From Porites lobata (taxonomy: Eukaryota > Cnidaria > Anthozoa > Scleractinia > Poritidae): a DNA stretch of 64,000 nucleotides. The translations under genes and the position numbers were made by a program. The notes beneath the pieces were generated by a model. The model was given only the letters and a program-made list of their open reading frames with translations, was not told the DNA's origin and searched no databases. This document shows positions 41,936 through 52,130 of this stretch, in pieces. Within the stretch, counting starts at the first letter, position 1, and every line of letters begins with the position of its first letter. Location of the stretch: positions 2,652,501 through 2,716,500 of the forward strand of contig CALNXK010000033.1 in the NCBI GenBank assembly GCA_942486035.1, read 5' to 3'.

Positions 41936-42616
41936 TTGAAATTTTTAACTGCTCGCACAATTTAAACGAGTGCTCGCTTGCTCGCGCTCCGTAAATTTTT
42001 GCAGTTGCGCGCAATCTCGCTTTCTTGTCAGTATTGCTCGAAATTTTGTAAATCCTTCTTTGGTCGCGCGAGAGGGAGACACGCGCGCCCCATTCTTTCT
42101 TGCGCCCACTAGTTCCAAGCGCCTGCTACGCAGGCTAGTGCGTGTCCCAAGAGAGGGAGCTAGGGGTGGTGTAGCCTAGGGGTGGTGACTCTGAGAGCTC
42201 AGTTTCCTCAGTACCTCGTTTAAGGTGCACGCCATCAAGGTGTATGACACAAGTTTCATTAATAAAACGCACGTTTTATTTTGCCAGAAAACTAAATAAC
42301 GATAAGTCCGAGCAAAACCCAAAATACATTTGCCACATAGCTGAGCAGAATTAAAAAGAATTAAGAATTAAGAGCTAGTTAAAAAAATATATGTTTTGAG
42401 TAAGGATTTAAACTTTTGAACTGTTTCTGATTTTCTTAACGAGATGGGTAATGCATTCCACCATGTGGGAACAGCAACAGAAAAAGATCAAGATCTTCCC
42501 ACGAGGGAAATCTAATAGTAATCCATCATTTGATCGCAGATGATAAGCAGATTGATTCCTTTCTGAACTTAAATTCGTTATATAGGGACTATATACTGCA
42601 TAACACCTTTTTGCTC
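41936..42616. other. Stretch without a recognised gene
   Basis: No supported ORF. About 42,138-42,200 (CGTGTCCCAAGAGAGGGA, GGTGACTCTGAGA) matches the LINE fragment at 18,372-18,415. The rest has no partner that I recognise in the window. Confidence 0.5.
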
Positions 42617-43216
42617 CGACGCGGTCGTTTCATCGCCAACCATCAACCTTTATCCGCCCTGGTCAAAAGATATAAGATTCTGCTTTTGTAAAAAGTTACA
42701 AAAACTTAGTGGTGTATAGTGAAAAAACATTCTAATTCGGGAAAATATATAAAGATAAAAACCGGTTTATATAAAGAAAAGAAAGTAAATGTAAATTTGA
42801 AACTTTCGTAAAGTGGAATAAAGAGTTGCTTCTTTATCTGTTTGTACGTTTAGTTCTTGTTTACAAGGTTTTTAGTCGGCACGTGAGCTCAGTGAAGCCT
42901 TAAAAAAAAATTTTCTTGGAATTTGAGTTTGACGCCATGATCGCGTGAGCCAATGACGTAAAAGTTAGGTTTGCAAGGGCGCATGGTATAGCTAATGGAA
43001 GGTTTTCAGCGTTGGCTGGCGACAACGTGAAAGCAGAATTGTGGCTTCTTTTTAATCAGTAAGGATGGAAAATGACTTAAATTTGCTGCGAAGTATTTTG
43101 GGCGCTGTTAAAAGAAGACTTCTCATGGAAGTGGGTAGAGGACTTGGGAGTGTAGGCTGATTGTAAGTCCGGTTCGCTCGAGGTAAGGAATCAGAAGCAT
43201 GTTCATACGATTTATC
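42617..43216. repeat. Segmental duplication, copy 2 left arm (matches 1-591)
   Basis: Nearly identical to 1-591 with scattered indels. It marks the left part of a large duplication that runs on through the second Penelope-like element. Confidence 0.85.
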
Positions 43217-43556
43217 GTTCTATTTGCGATAATAATATAAGCTTTTAGTTTAAACTGAAATGATTTATGCCTGTATGTGTTGCGGTTTGTCGAATTCCAT
43301 ATGGCCAGCTAAAAGAAAAGGGTGTTCACTTTTGTTTGACTGCTAGTGTACGTTGCAAGGTGAAAATACGTTGCTGTGGTAAAATTGACACAAGCTGGCT
43401 GCATGTAAAACATCTGGATGAATTTATTGATAAATTCCTATAGAAATAGTAAAATTAAAACTATATTATAAAGTTTACGCTTGGCGATTAGGAATATTGA
43501 TAAAAATGTCGACATGTTTATCTAAAAATGCATGGTAGTGTAAAGTTCAGATGAAA
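43217..43556. repeat. Inverted segment of the duplication (matches 600-940 reversed)
   Basis: Reverse complement of about 600-940 plus 5,551-5,570, without the 4.6-kb insertion found there. It therefore shows the uninterrupted target of that insertion at about 43,230. Confidence 0.75.
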
Positions 43557-43819
43557 TTTAACTTTTTGGACTAGGTAAATAAAACCATGGATAATTGAAA
43601 AAAGATTAAGTGTATTTATTTTTTTTTAATTATTTACATAATTCTGCATTATAATTACGTATTAAATGTTCATATGAACATTCATGTTATTTGCTATCAA
43701 GAGTGTAGTAAGTTAAATTTGTGATGCTTAGTTTTATAGAGAAAGAATTGAAATAATTGTGGTCTGGCTTACTATTTACGTGGTGGTAGATGATGTAAAC
43801 ATTCAATTGAGATAATACT

Positions 43820-43935
43820 AGAAAAGATCTGACATAAAGAGAAACGGAGCTGGTAAATGTATGTTTTAAATTCATAATTACTAGAAAAGATCTGACATAA
43901 AGAGAAATGGAGCTGGTAAATGTATATTTTGAATT
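43820..43935. repeat. Short tandem duplication specific to copy 2
   Basis: The unit with ACTAGAAAAGATCTGACATA and GAGCTGGTAAATGTAT occurs twice here (from about 43,826 and 43,878) and once in copy 1 (about 5,840-5,890). It lies in the presumed 3' untranslated part of the Penelope-like element. Confidence 0.8.
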
Positions 43936-44010
43936 CAAAGTATATTGACATAATATTTACATTTAAGTGGTAGAGTTATTAAATAGGATTAGTTTTTTGT
44001 GTAACATTTT

Positions 44011-45285
44011 AGGGACCTGTCATTTATTAGAGGTGGCTGGAGGGCTGGTGCAAATGGGGGGAGGGTCATTAAATTTTATGCAGCCAAAGAAGGGGAGGGT
44101 CTGTTAAAATTTAAGCTGGGCTTTGGGGAGGGCCATATGTTTTTTGCCAAACATTGCTGTTCACTTAAAATAAAAATAAATAAACAAATAAAATATATTA
44201 TTAAACAAATACCTCCCTTGCACAGTGAGCATTTTAAACTTTAATAATGATCAACCTGAACAACCCAACAACCCTACACATATGTCAACTGTTGCATAGA
44301 AAGTGGTCTTTACATATCAAACAAAACATTTTATATCTAAACGTTCTGGAAGATTTTCTGTCAGAACCAACTAATCAACACATATTAAATGTTGGAACAG
44401 TATAAATTAATCCAGCTCACATTATACTACTCTACGGAGCATCACAATATTTAAGGTCTAGTAACAAGGCTCCTCATTCTTTGTCAAACTGTCACTATCT
44501 TCCCCAGAGAGACTTTCATCTGTATCCAGTTCTTCCTCACTTTCTTCCATAAAACCTTCTTGATAGTATTGTGCTGTTGTAATGGCTTTTTCTATCAAGT
44601 GACCATTCTTTGCCATTTTTGTCAGCCACCTGACCTGTCTAACTGAAAGGCGTGCAAGAGATTCTACATTCACATTGTCAATAACATCTGAATTTAAGTC
44701 TGCTGACAAAAGCTGATGAAGCAGTTTAAAATTTTTACTTTCTCCCTGTTGTTTCCTTCTTTGCTCTTCTCTTTGTTCTGTTTCTGTGATCTTTACCTTG
44801 ATTTGTTTTTCAACAGCAACACACCACGAAACATGTCTTTGCATTAATCAAGTTTCTCATTAAGATATTTCAATTCACTGTTTACTCTTTTTTTAGCTTC
44901 ATCAAGCCTTGTATTAACATCTTCATCAAACAATTTAGAATACAGTCTACTCCTGATATCAAATTACCAGTCTTTGAGTGAAAGAGGGTGTTGAGGTGAG
45001 CTTTAATGCATCTATCCAATTCCTCTCGCATTGCTACCTGTACAAGATCAGGGAGGAAAGCAACACTTTCGGCTACGAACTGCACAAGGTTAAAGTTGAT
45101 CTTGTTTCTTAATAATCCCTGTCATATCTTTTAGGGTGGGGAGGGACATAACTTTTTTGGGCCATACAAGGGGAAGGGTTACAGTTTTTTTTGCAGGAAA
45201 TTGGGGAAGGGCAGAAAAAAAATTCACCTGGGAAAACACATTGTACCAGCCCTCCCCCCCTCTAATAAAATAGTGACAGGTCCCT
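44011..45285 (-). mobile_element. PIF/Harbinger-like DNA element, copy 2
   Basis: Same ends (GGGACCTGTC...GACAGGTCCC) and TTA flanks as the element at 5,971-7,244, at the same site in the Penelope-like element. Both inserted before the segmental duplication. No transposase domain is visible, so it is either nonautonomous or a type I do not recognise. Confidence 0.55.
44458..44844 (-). CDS. Unrecognised coiled-coil ORF of the DNA element
   Basis: The 128-codon ORF encodes a charged, Gln/Glu/Lys-rich helix (KITETEQREEQRRKQQGE), then LLHQLLSADLNSDVIDNV, RQVRWLTKMAKNGHLI and an acidic tail (EESEEELDTDESLSGEDSD). The family is not recognised. The frame upstream (45,085-44,882; TLFHSKTGNL, EELDRCIKA) probably belonged to the same protein but is out of frame, so this is likely a fragment. 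It may encode an accessory protein of the transposon. Confidence 0.45.
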   Translation of the reverse strand: MQRHVSWCVAVEKQIKVKITETEQREEQRRKQQGESKNFKLLHQLLSADLNSDVIDNVNVESLARLSVRQVRWLTKMAKNGHLIEKAITTAQYYQEGFMEESEEELDTDESLSGEDSDSLTKNEEPCY

Positions 45286-45550
45286 TATACGTATATGTGA
45301 GTAGAGGTGTGTAGAGTTTAGTTGAGTTACAGTATGCCTTTGTAAGTTTGGGGATGTATGGGTTATGGTATTTGTGTACAATGTTGTTGACCAGTTTCTC
45401 TGTTCTTTTGCCTTTATTGTATAAAGTCTTGTAGTAAACAGTGGGTCCGGTGATGTCATCAGTTTGTTTGTTTTTGAGGCGTTGTTGGAGAGCAGTACGT
45501 GTAATCCATGGAAATGAATGTTCAGTAATCAGTTGTCTAGGGTGGTCCAA
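45224..45550 (-). pseudogene. C-terminal part of the Penelope-like protein, copy 2
   Basis: Encodes MDHPRQLITEHSFPWITRT, then TGPTVYYKTLYNKGKR and NPYIPKLTKAYCNSTKL. In the undisturbed element this joins the RT tail (FTLSL) across the MITE at 45,562-45,925. A matching frame is at 7,491-7,225 in copy 1. The Harbinger-like element cuts in at its 3' end. Confidence 0.55.
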
Positions 45551-45561
45551 AGCAGTTAGCA

Positions 45562-45925
45562 GGGAGCTTTAGCAACGACAATGGTTACAGCGACAAGAAC
45601 TTCAAAAAGCAATAGGCTTATTAAGCAAAACAACAAATTTGCACATCAATCATGCTTTTTTGTACATTTCTTTACTGTCACTGCATGACTATGACATGAA
45701 AATGCCTAATTGCAAGTTTTATGGAGGACGTAAACAAGCGATGACAAATCTTTCTTTCTCTTTCTAAACTTGAGTGAGGTCTCCAAGAATTCAACTCCAT
45801 GGAAATTTGCCTACATTTGACATTTTCAGTGAATTAGAATAAACACAACAAAGTTTGAAGAAACGCGAATTCATTTTAAAAGTGACGTTTTTGGTGCCGT
45901 CACCGTCGTCGGTGCTAAAGCTCCC
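45562..45925. mobile_element. MITE with GGGAGCTTTAGC ends, copy 2
   Basis: Terminal inverted repeats GGGAGCTTTAGCA and TGCTAAAGCTCCC. It sits at the same place in the RT frame as the element at 7,526-7,890, so the insertion predates the segmental duplication. No coding sequence. Confidence 0.8.
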
Positions 45926-46009
45926 CAGGCTGAGTGTGAAGTGGTGGTGAATGAAATTGAAGTTGTCTATTGTAGGTGACAGTCTGCTGTATCGTATTGT
46001 TTCAGTTTT

Positions 46010-46312
46010 TACGATCCTAGAGAAAATGTGATGGGGGTGGTTTGAAGAAAAATGAGGGTACATGTACTTATGGTGTGGTTTCTGGTAAATCTGGTAGTGG
46101 ACTATATGGTATCTGATGGTGAAATGGTTGAGTGACAAGGAGAGATCCAGGTAATGAGTGGTATGGTGATTTGACGTGAAAGTGATTGGTATTTGTGATG
46201 GGTATGAGCTGCAGAGATTAGAAATAATGTTAGGTAAATTAGCATTGCTGGTTAGCATAAAACCATCATCTATGTAATGGCAGAAAATAATCAAAGTGTC
46301 TGTAAGCCTCAA
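46010..46312 (-). pseudogene. Penelope-like reverse transcriptase core, copy 2
   Basis: The minus-strand frame has YIDDGF, YLDLSLSL and YQKPHHKYMYPHFSSNHP, and continues unbroken to RYSRLSPTIDNFNFIHH at about 45,930, where the MITE interrupts it. It is more complete than copy 1, which lost this junction to the 7,967-8,391 MITE. The Ngaro element lies 27 bp upstream of its first codon. Confidence 0.7.
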
Positions 46313-46338
46313 AAGTCAGAAAAAAATTATGTTGTTAG

Positions 46339-46741
46339 AAGCAATTTTACTGTCACGCAAGTAAAATGTAGTTAATGGAACGTGACGCCAGTTATCAGTA
46401 ACCCTTTCATGGCGGTTCCTTTTCAATAAAGCAGTTGTGTAGTCAAGCTGCCAAGGTCAGCAAGCTCTAAGATACATTGTATTCTAGCGTAGAACTTTAC
46501 GGTCTTGTTGTCTTTAGCATGCTAGTACGATCCACAGCATTGGCCGACTTTTTCAATGCACTATTCATGGCTAAGAGTTCGCACGTGCAACGCTGAGCTG
46601 TCTTGTAGTACAGCCTTTTCTACTGGCTATGCCAGCAGACGTTTGTCTAGCTATAAAAGCCTAGAACAAGTGTGCAGAGTTCACTTGGCTTCTGTTATTC
46701 AGCAAGGTTAGCGCTCAGTATACGATTCTTGTAAAATTTTT
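46339..46741 (+). repeat. Ngaro A1 terminal repeat
   Basis: 403 bp, starting AAGCAATTTTACTGTCACG and ending AAAATTTTTA, just before the ATG of the first ORF. It is matched by A2 (50,530-50,932) without visible differences. It contains the element's promoter. Confidence 0.9.
46652..46690 (+). promoter_or_regulatory. TATA box of the Ngaro element
   Basis: TATAAAAG is at 46,652-46,659, followed by AGTTCACTTGG about 20-30 bases downstream, a likely initiator region, and the ORF starts 85 bp after the TATA box. An identical box is in A2 at 50,843-50,850, so transcription may also start from that repeat. Confidence 0.65.
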
Positions 46742-46744
46742 AAA

Positions 46745-49186
46745 ATGGCTCGCCCTCGTCGTACTATTTCGCACTCGAACCGTGCATCCAGCCGAGGTGA
46801 ACAGGATCTCTCCGCGCTATCAAGCGAAGTGCTCAAACTCCGTCTTCAAGCCCTGAACCTCCCCATTACGGGATCCAAAGGGCAGCTGCTAAATCGACTA
46901 AAGCGGGCCTTGCCGGGACAAGTGGCCACGTCGACCACAGCGCAACCAAAGCGAGTTTCCAAGGCTAAAGCTCGTAAGGGGCGCCCTGCAACGAGAACCA
47001 CCACGGCGACCGGGCGCTCGTCGGAAAGCCTTTCAGCGAACCTCGGCAACGTTAATAACGAAGACAACGCCCTGTCAGACCGCGCTTCGTTGTCTTCTGT
47101 CGAGGACATGATCGAGTCGGATCCTGAGCCGGATGAGTCCACCTTCCAACGGAACACCGATTTCAGCCAAACTCAGCGTGCAGCAATCGAGGCCATCGTG
47201 ACTGATTCAGTCCGCTCCGCGATAACAACGCTTCAAACTTCGCCAGCCGCTCGTCTTCCTTCACCAGCCGCGCAGTTCCCTTCTGCCTCGCCTCACAGTC
47301 TCTTCACACCTGGCATGGCTTCCCCTCTGGGGCTTTCTAGGCCAGTAGACAAGACTTTGGAGGACAAAATACTCAGGGAAAATCTCGCCGCCCCCAGTCT
47401 GTGTGCTTCGACTTCAACAAGTCCTCTGGCTGCCGGCGCCGAAATTGCAGCTTCCCCCACGTGTGCCGCCGCTGCTATTCCAGCACCCACCCCGCTCCGG
47501 AATGCACCCAGCCACAGCCCAGCAGCGCGAACAAGGCCCCAAGACCTAGCGACCGCAGCAAGAAGTAAAGTGGAGCAGCAACGGCTTAATCACAAGCCTT
47601 TAGTATCCTCGCCTATTGACATTTATCGTTTAGAGTTAGAATTAGCCACTCATCCTAATAGAAACTTTGTATATAATCTGCTTAGTACGCTCAAGGAGGG
47701 CGCTCGCATCGGCTATACAGGGCCGCGCTCAGACCGGGTCTCCCCGAACCTCATTTCGGCAGCACAGCACCCTGAAGTCGTTTCTTTGAATTTGCAGAAG
47801 GAAATAGCCCTGGGAAGGGTAGCAGGTCCCTACCCCTCCCCCCCGTTACCTAAGTTTCAATGTCATCCAGTAGGCGTTATCCCCAAAAAGCACTCAACTG
47901 AATGGCGCACTATTTACCATCTCTCCTTCCCCCAGGGTACTAGTATTAACGACCACATTCCTAAAGATCCCTACTCTCTAAGTTATGTACGGGTTGACGA
48001 TGCCATCCGTATCCTCCAGTCCCTGGGAAGGGGAGCTTTTATGGCCAAGACTGATCTCAAATCAGCCTTTCGTCTGATACCTATTCATCCGGACGACTGG
48101 AACTTACTAGGCATTTATTGGCAATCCCAATACTATGTAGACATGTACCTACCGTTCGGGCTCCGTTCGGCCCCGTTCCTCTTTAATCAGTTGTCCGACG
48201 GCCTCGAGTGGATCCTTAAAAATAACTACGGCATCCAGCATGTTATTCACATCCTGGACGATTTCTTTATTGCCGAGCGAAACAAATCAGACTGTTTAAC
48301 CAGCTTTAGTACTCTGTTAAGGGTATTCATGTCACTTAAGGCCCCGGTAGTCGCTTCCAAGACGATAGGCCCCTCCCGGGAGATTGAGTTTATGGGTATT
48401 ATCTTAGACAGCGTCCGCATGGAGGCCCGCTTGCCCCAGGACAAACTCATCAGAATCAATCAGCTGCTCGACTCCTTCAAAAATCGTCGGTTAGTGCGCC
48501 TGGTCGAGTTACAGTCACTGATCGGGACTCTTCAGTTTGCATGTAAAGTAGTGGTGCCGGGTAGGACCTTTCTACAGCGAGCGATCAATTTGACCAGGGG
48601 GGTCCCCAGTCGTTTTCACCACATAAGGCTGAATAAGGAATTCTTTAAGGACCTAGCCATGTGGAAAATGTTTCTCTCCAAATGGAATGGGCGCTCCTTT
48701 TTTCTCGAGTCTACTCCTACCCCTGCTCAAGATCTCGAGCTATACACCGACGCTGCGGGCTCTATAGGCTTTGGGGGATACTTCCAGGGCAGGTGGTTTC
48801 AGGGCCATTGGCTCCCGAACATGCAGTTGAACCAACAACAGGGAATTAGTATTGAATGGCAAGAGCTCTTCCCCATCGTTGTTGCCTGCGCCATATGGCA
48901 CCCTCTTCTCGCTGGAAAACGCCTTCAATTCTGGTGCGATAATTTATCTGTGGTAGCTATTACCTATTCAGGGCATTCTAAGATCCCCCGCATTATGGAT
49001 TTGGTTAGACGCCTCGTGTTTCTTTCCATGCAACACAACTTCGTAGTGCGAGCTCGTCACGTGCCCGGGGTTTCAAACGCAATTGCTGACGCACTCTCCC
49101 GATTTCAGATGCAGCGCTTCCGGGTCCTTGCCCCCGACGCCGACCAGAATCCTTGTACCATCCCGCCTTCACTCATGACCCTCTGA
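46745..49186 (+). CDS. Ngaro ORF1: SAP domain, reverse transcriptase and RNase H
   Basis: This 813-residue ORF starts at the ATG four bases after A1. It has an N-terminal SAP-type DNA-binding motif (about 22-56; SSEVLKLRLQALNLPITGSK), a Ser/Ala/Pro-rich spacer to about 280, then a reverse transcriptase (KTDLKSAFRLIPIHP, LPFGLRSAPFLFNQL, catalytic ILDDFF near 502-507). RNase H follows from about 665 (YTDAAGSIGFGG, EWQELFPIVVA, WCDNLSVVA, RARHVPGVSNAIADALSR). It copies the element RNA into DNA. GC content is higher than in the surroundings, which is usual for an element with its own composition. No damage was seen. Confidence 0.92.
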   Translation: MARPRRTISHSNRASSRGEQDLSALSSEVLKLRLQALNLPITGSKGQLLNRLKRALPGQVATSTTAQPKRVSKAKARKGRPATRTTTATGRSSESLSANLGNVNNEDNALSDRASLSSVEDMIESDPEPDESTFQRNTDFSQTQRAAIEAIVTDSVRSAITTLQTSPAARLPSPAAQFPSASPHSLFTPGMASPLGLSRPVDKTLEDKILRENLAAPSLCASTSTSPLAAGAEIAASPTCAAAAIPAPTPLRNAPSHSPAARTRPQDLATAARSKVEQQRLNHKPLVSSPIDIYRLELELATHPNRNFVYNLLSTLKEGARIGYTGPRSDRVSPNLISAAQHPEVVSLNLQKEIALGRVAGPYPSPPLPKFQCHPVGVIPKKHSTEWRTIYHLSFPQGTSINDHIPKDPYSLSYVRVDDAIRILQSLGRGAFMAKTDLKSAFRLIPIHPDDWNLLGIYWQSQYYVDMYLPFGLRSAPFLFNQLSDGLEWILKNNYGIQHVIHILDDFFIAERNKSDCLTSFSTLLRVFMSLKAPVVASKTIGPSREIEFMGIILDSVRMEARLPQDKLIRINQLLDSFKNRRLVRLVELQSLIGTLQFACKVVVPGRTFLQRAINLTRGVPSRFHHIRLNKEFFKDLAMWKMFLSKWNGRSFFLESTPTPAQDLELYTDAAGSIGFGGYFQGRWFQGHWLPNMQLNQQQGISIEWQELFPIVVACAIWHPLLAGKRLQFWCDNLSVVAITYSGHSKIPRIMDLVRRLVFLSMQHNFVVRARHVPGVSNAIADALSRFQMQRFRVLAPDADQNPCTIPPSLMTL

Positions 49187-50169
49187 GAGAGGAAGTCCTG
49201 CAGTACGCTACCTGGGGTCTTGCTGAAAACACAAATCGGGCCTACAGCTCTGGGGAAAAACGGTTTTTACAGTTTTGCCTTATGAATCGTATCTTCAGCT
49301 CAGACGGGGATGTGTTACCTGCCTCTGAAGGGACCCTTATCTACTTTGCTTCCTACCTAGCGAGAACAGTACGGCATAGTACCATTAAACTCTATTTAGC
49401 CGCCGTTCGCAACCTTCACGTGACAGCAGGGTACCCTGATCCCCTTAAAGGCAAGCTCCTTCTCCGCAAGGTTTTGCGCGGCATTCTTCGCTATCAGGGC
49501 AACCAGCGCGCCCGTCGCCTACCTGTAACCCCTGAGGTTCTTCTTGCAATTCGTCCTGTCTTGCAGTCATGGCTTAGTCCCGGGGATTTTTCTATGATCT
49601 GGGCCGCGTTCAACTTAGCCTTTTTCGCTTTCCTGCGCTGTAGCGAATTTACCTACTGCGGGGTTCGCAAATTTCGCCAACAATTCGATCTTTCTACCGA
49701 TTGCATAACGTTTCACCCCAGCCTGGCGTGCCCGCAGCGCATAACAGTATATCTCAAATCGTCTAAGACAGACATTGCTAGGGAAGGTCAGTCACTCACT
49801 ATAGCTCGCACCTCGACGCTCCTTTGCGCCGTTGCAGCTATGCAAGCGTATTTTCTCTTAGTTAGGCCTCGGCATGGACCTTTGTTTTACTTCGCATCAG
49901 GTCGTTACCTCACTCGGGGCATCGTATCTGACCTCCTTAGGGATAGTGCTAGGGTGGCTGGCCTCCCTTATCAAAGCCTAAAAGGGCATAGCTTTCGCAT
50001 CGGTGCGGCCTCCGTTGCAGCCGCCGCCGGCTTGCCAGATTGGCTTGTAAAAGTCCTTGGTCGCTGGTCCTCGGACTGTTACCAGCTGTATATCAGAACT
50101 CCTCAATCTACATTAGAGTCTGTGGCTCCCAGGATGGCTATTGTTCCTGGACGCTTCCAGCCAATATAG
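49153..50169 (+). CDS. Ngaro ORF2: tyrosine recombinase
   Basis: The frame is about 338 codons and overlaps ORF1 by 34 bases in the -1 frame. It has no ATG near its beginning (the first codons are TTG TAC CAT; the first ATG is about 43 codons in), so it may be made by a -1 frameshift or a spliced or reinitiated message. Seen: YLAAVRNLHVTAGYPDPL core-binding region, FLRCSEF (catalytic Arg region), HSFRIGAAS (H-x-x-R), LGRWSS and the tyrosine in YQLYIRTP. It integrates a circular cDNA without target duplication. End point is the TAG at 50,169. Confidence 0.9.
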   Translation: MYHPAFTHDPLREEVLQYATWGLAENTNRAYSSGEKRFLQFCLMNRIFSSDGDVLPASEGTLIYFASYLARTVRHSTIKLYLAAVRNLHVTAGYPDPLKGKLLLRKVLRGILRYQGNQRARRLPVTPEVLLAIRPVLQSWLSPGDFSMIWAAFNLAFFAFLRCSEFTYCGVRKFRQQFDLSTDCITFHPSLACPQRITVYLKSSKTDIAREGQSLTIARTSTLLCAVAAMQAYFLLVRPRHGPLFYFASGRYLTRGIVSDLLRDSARVAGLPYQSLKGHSFRIGAASVAAAAGLPDWLVKVLGRWSSDCYQLYIRTPQSTLESVAPRMAIVPGRFQPI

Positions 50170-50246
50170 CCTCCTTTTTTCTTTCTACTTGTTGATTCGT
50201 TTTCTCGTTGGGCTTGGGGGGATGCATTGCCTCGCATGCATCAGTG

Positions 50247-50528
50247 GCGGTTAAGTCTGCGCAGCGACTTCCCCCAAGCTTGTTGGCCGCGTTGCCGTTT
50301 AATATCACCTGCAAACCGATACTCTTGTCCGATCCAGCACGTGCTGTATTGCATTCAGCTCGTAGTGCTGGGGAGATAAGTGAGGTTCTTTGGTCACGCC
50401 ATCGCCGGAAGTCGCATTAGGCTAACCTAGCGCAAGGCAGTGCTCCCCCATTAACGCCAACTTGTCATTATTTGTTTTTATAATTAAGTTATGCGTTTAA
50501 CATGCATCGCGAAGGAACAGAGACATTA
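50247..50528 (+). repeat. Ngaro B1 repeat
   Basis: GCGGTTAAGTCTGCGCAGCG to GAACAGAGACATTA, repeated as B2 at about 51,017-51,297 with a few differences. It abuts A2, giving the B1-A2 junction that in Ngaro elements mirrors the circle junction. Confidence 0.85.
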
Positions 50529-50529
50529 A

Positions 50530-50932
50530 AAGCAATTTTACTGTCACGCAAGTAAAATGTAGTTAATGGAACGTGACGCCAGTTATCAGTAACCCTTTCA
50601 TGGCGGTTCCTTTTCAATAAAGCAGTTGTGTAGTCAAGCTGCCAAGGTCAGCAAGCTCTAAGATACATTGTATTCTAGCGTAGAACTTTACGGTCTTGTT
50701 GTCTTTAGCATGCTAGTACGATCCACAGCATTGGCCGACTTTTTCAATGCACTATTCATGGCTAAGAGTTCGCACGTGCAACGCTGAGCTGTCTTGTAGT
50801 ACAGCCTTTTCTACTGGCTATGCCAGCAGACGTTTGTCTAGCTATAAAAGCCTAGAACAAGTGTGCAGAGTTCACTTGGCTTCTGTTATTCAGCAAGGTT
50901 AGCGCTCAGTATACGATTCTTGTAAAATTTTT
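50530..50932 (+). repeat. Ngaro A2 repeat
   Basis: 403-bp match to A1 with no difference seen by eye. It includes the TATA box. A CCCTCCCTCCC-rich spacer (50,933-51,016) separates it from B2. Confidence 0.9.
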
Positions 50933-51016
50933 CCCTCCCTCCCTCCCTTTGGAGACGAGGTTTGGGCTTTGTTTTGTGCTATGTGGTCAAATAAACTAGG
51001 GACACTCCTACGCCGT

Positions 51017-51298
51017 GCGGTTAAGTCTGCGCAGCGACTCCCCCAAGCTTTTTGGCCACGTTGCCGTTTAATATCACGTGCAAACCGATACTCTTGTCCG
51101 ATCCAGCGCGTGCTGTATTGCATTCAGCTCGTAGTGCTGGGGAGATAAGTGAGGTTCTTTGGTCACGCCATCGCCGGAAGTCGCATTAGGCTAACCTAGC
51201 GCAAGGCAGTGCTCCCCCATTAACGCCAACTTGTCATTATTTGTTTTTATAATTAAGTTATGCGTTTAACATGCATCGCGAAGGAACAGAGACATTAA
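51017..51298 (+). repeat. Ngaro B2 repeat and right end
   Basis: Second copy of B1 with small differences (for example one C fewer near 51,037). It ends GACATTAA next to the target flank TAAAATCTATATTAAG, which is contiguous in copy 1 at 8,704. Confidence 0.85.
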
Positions 51299-52130
51299 TA
51301 AAATCTATATTAAGATATAATTAGAATTTAAAGCTCATTAAGACATACTTTTCAAATTTTTTCTTTGCCAGTTTTTTTCTGCTTACATCTGTGTTATCCC
51401 TTTGACAAAATAATTTTATTTTTGAAAAGTCTACTCATTTTCCTGTAATTCCTGATAATTCACAGGATTTTTGAGGTCATGACTCTAGCTGTCCTGTTGT
51501 TTTCTATGAAATGGTTTTGTGACATCATAGATCACTTTTCATATTTTACATGTTACAGATCATGCCCACCCGCCCCATGGAATAAAAAGACCAAAAAAAA
51601 ATACTCAGAATACATTATTTTATAGTTGTATGTTATGTACAAAAAGAATGTTTAATTAGGCACCATTATAGAAATTATTACTGAGAATTTAGTATTGTTT
51701 TTGAACGATATAATTGTGAAATTGATCTATGGACCGAATTTGTAACTAGAGCTACTTAGAGGATGAAGCATGTAAATCTTGATGAATGGACGGTGAAACT
51801 ATTAATTTGCATAAAATCAACATTTATGAATCGAATACATACATGTGATTTATATCAGAATCACTGAAAATTTAGTATTACTTTAATAACTTGAACAATA
51901 CTGTAGTAAAATCCCTCTTTAGCATGAAAATGTTGGTTGACAAGGTACATAATGTAGTAGAACAAGTTAGCCATATAACTCGAGAAATAAGGAAAAAAAA
52001 AAACGCTAATGAAACCGTATGATTAATACAAGGCACATACAATATATATACAAACGAAGCAGAAGAACAAAACAAAACCCAAAAAAAAGCACATGTATTT
52101 GAAGTCATTAACCCGAAAAGTCACAATGCA

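Larger units (their letters stand above)
46339..51298 (+). mobile_element. Ngaro-type tyrosine-recombinase retrotransposon, apparently intact
   Basis: It has split direct repeats in the order A1-ORFs-B1-A2-B2: A1 46,339-46,741; B1 about 50,247-50,528; A2 50,530-50,932; B2 about 51,017-51,297. A1 and A2 are both 403 bp and appear identical by reading. Two long ORFs encode RT-RNase H and a tyrosine recombinase; no methyltransferase-like domain was seen, which favours Ngaro over PAT/DIRS. There is no target-site duplication, as expected for recombinase-mediated insertion. The paralogous empty site is intact at 8,701-8,710 (TAG|TAAAATC). A young insertion. Confidence 0.9.

Noticed and set aside
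46339..51298. DIRS or PAT classification of the retrotransposon
   Set aside because: The terminal repeats are split direct, not inverted as in DIRS, and there is no methyltransferase domain after RNase H as in PAT, so Ngaro fits better.
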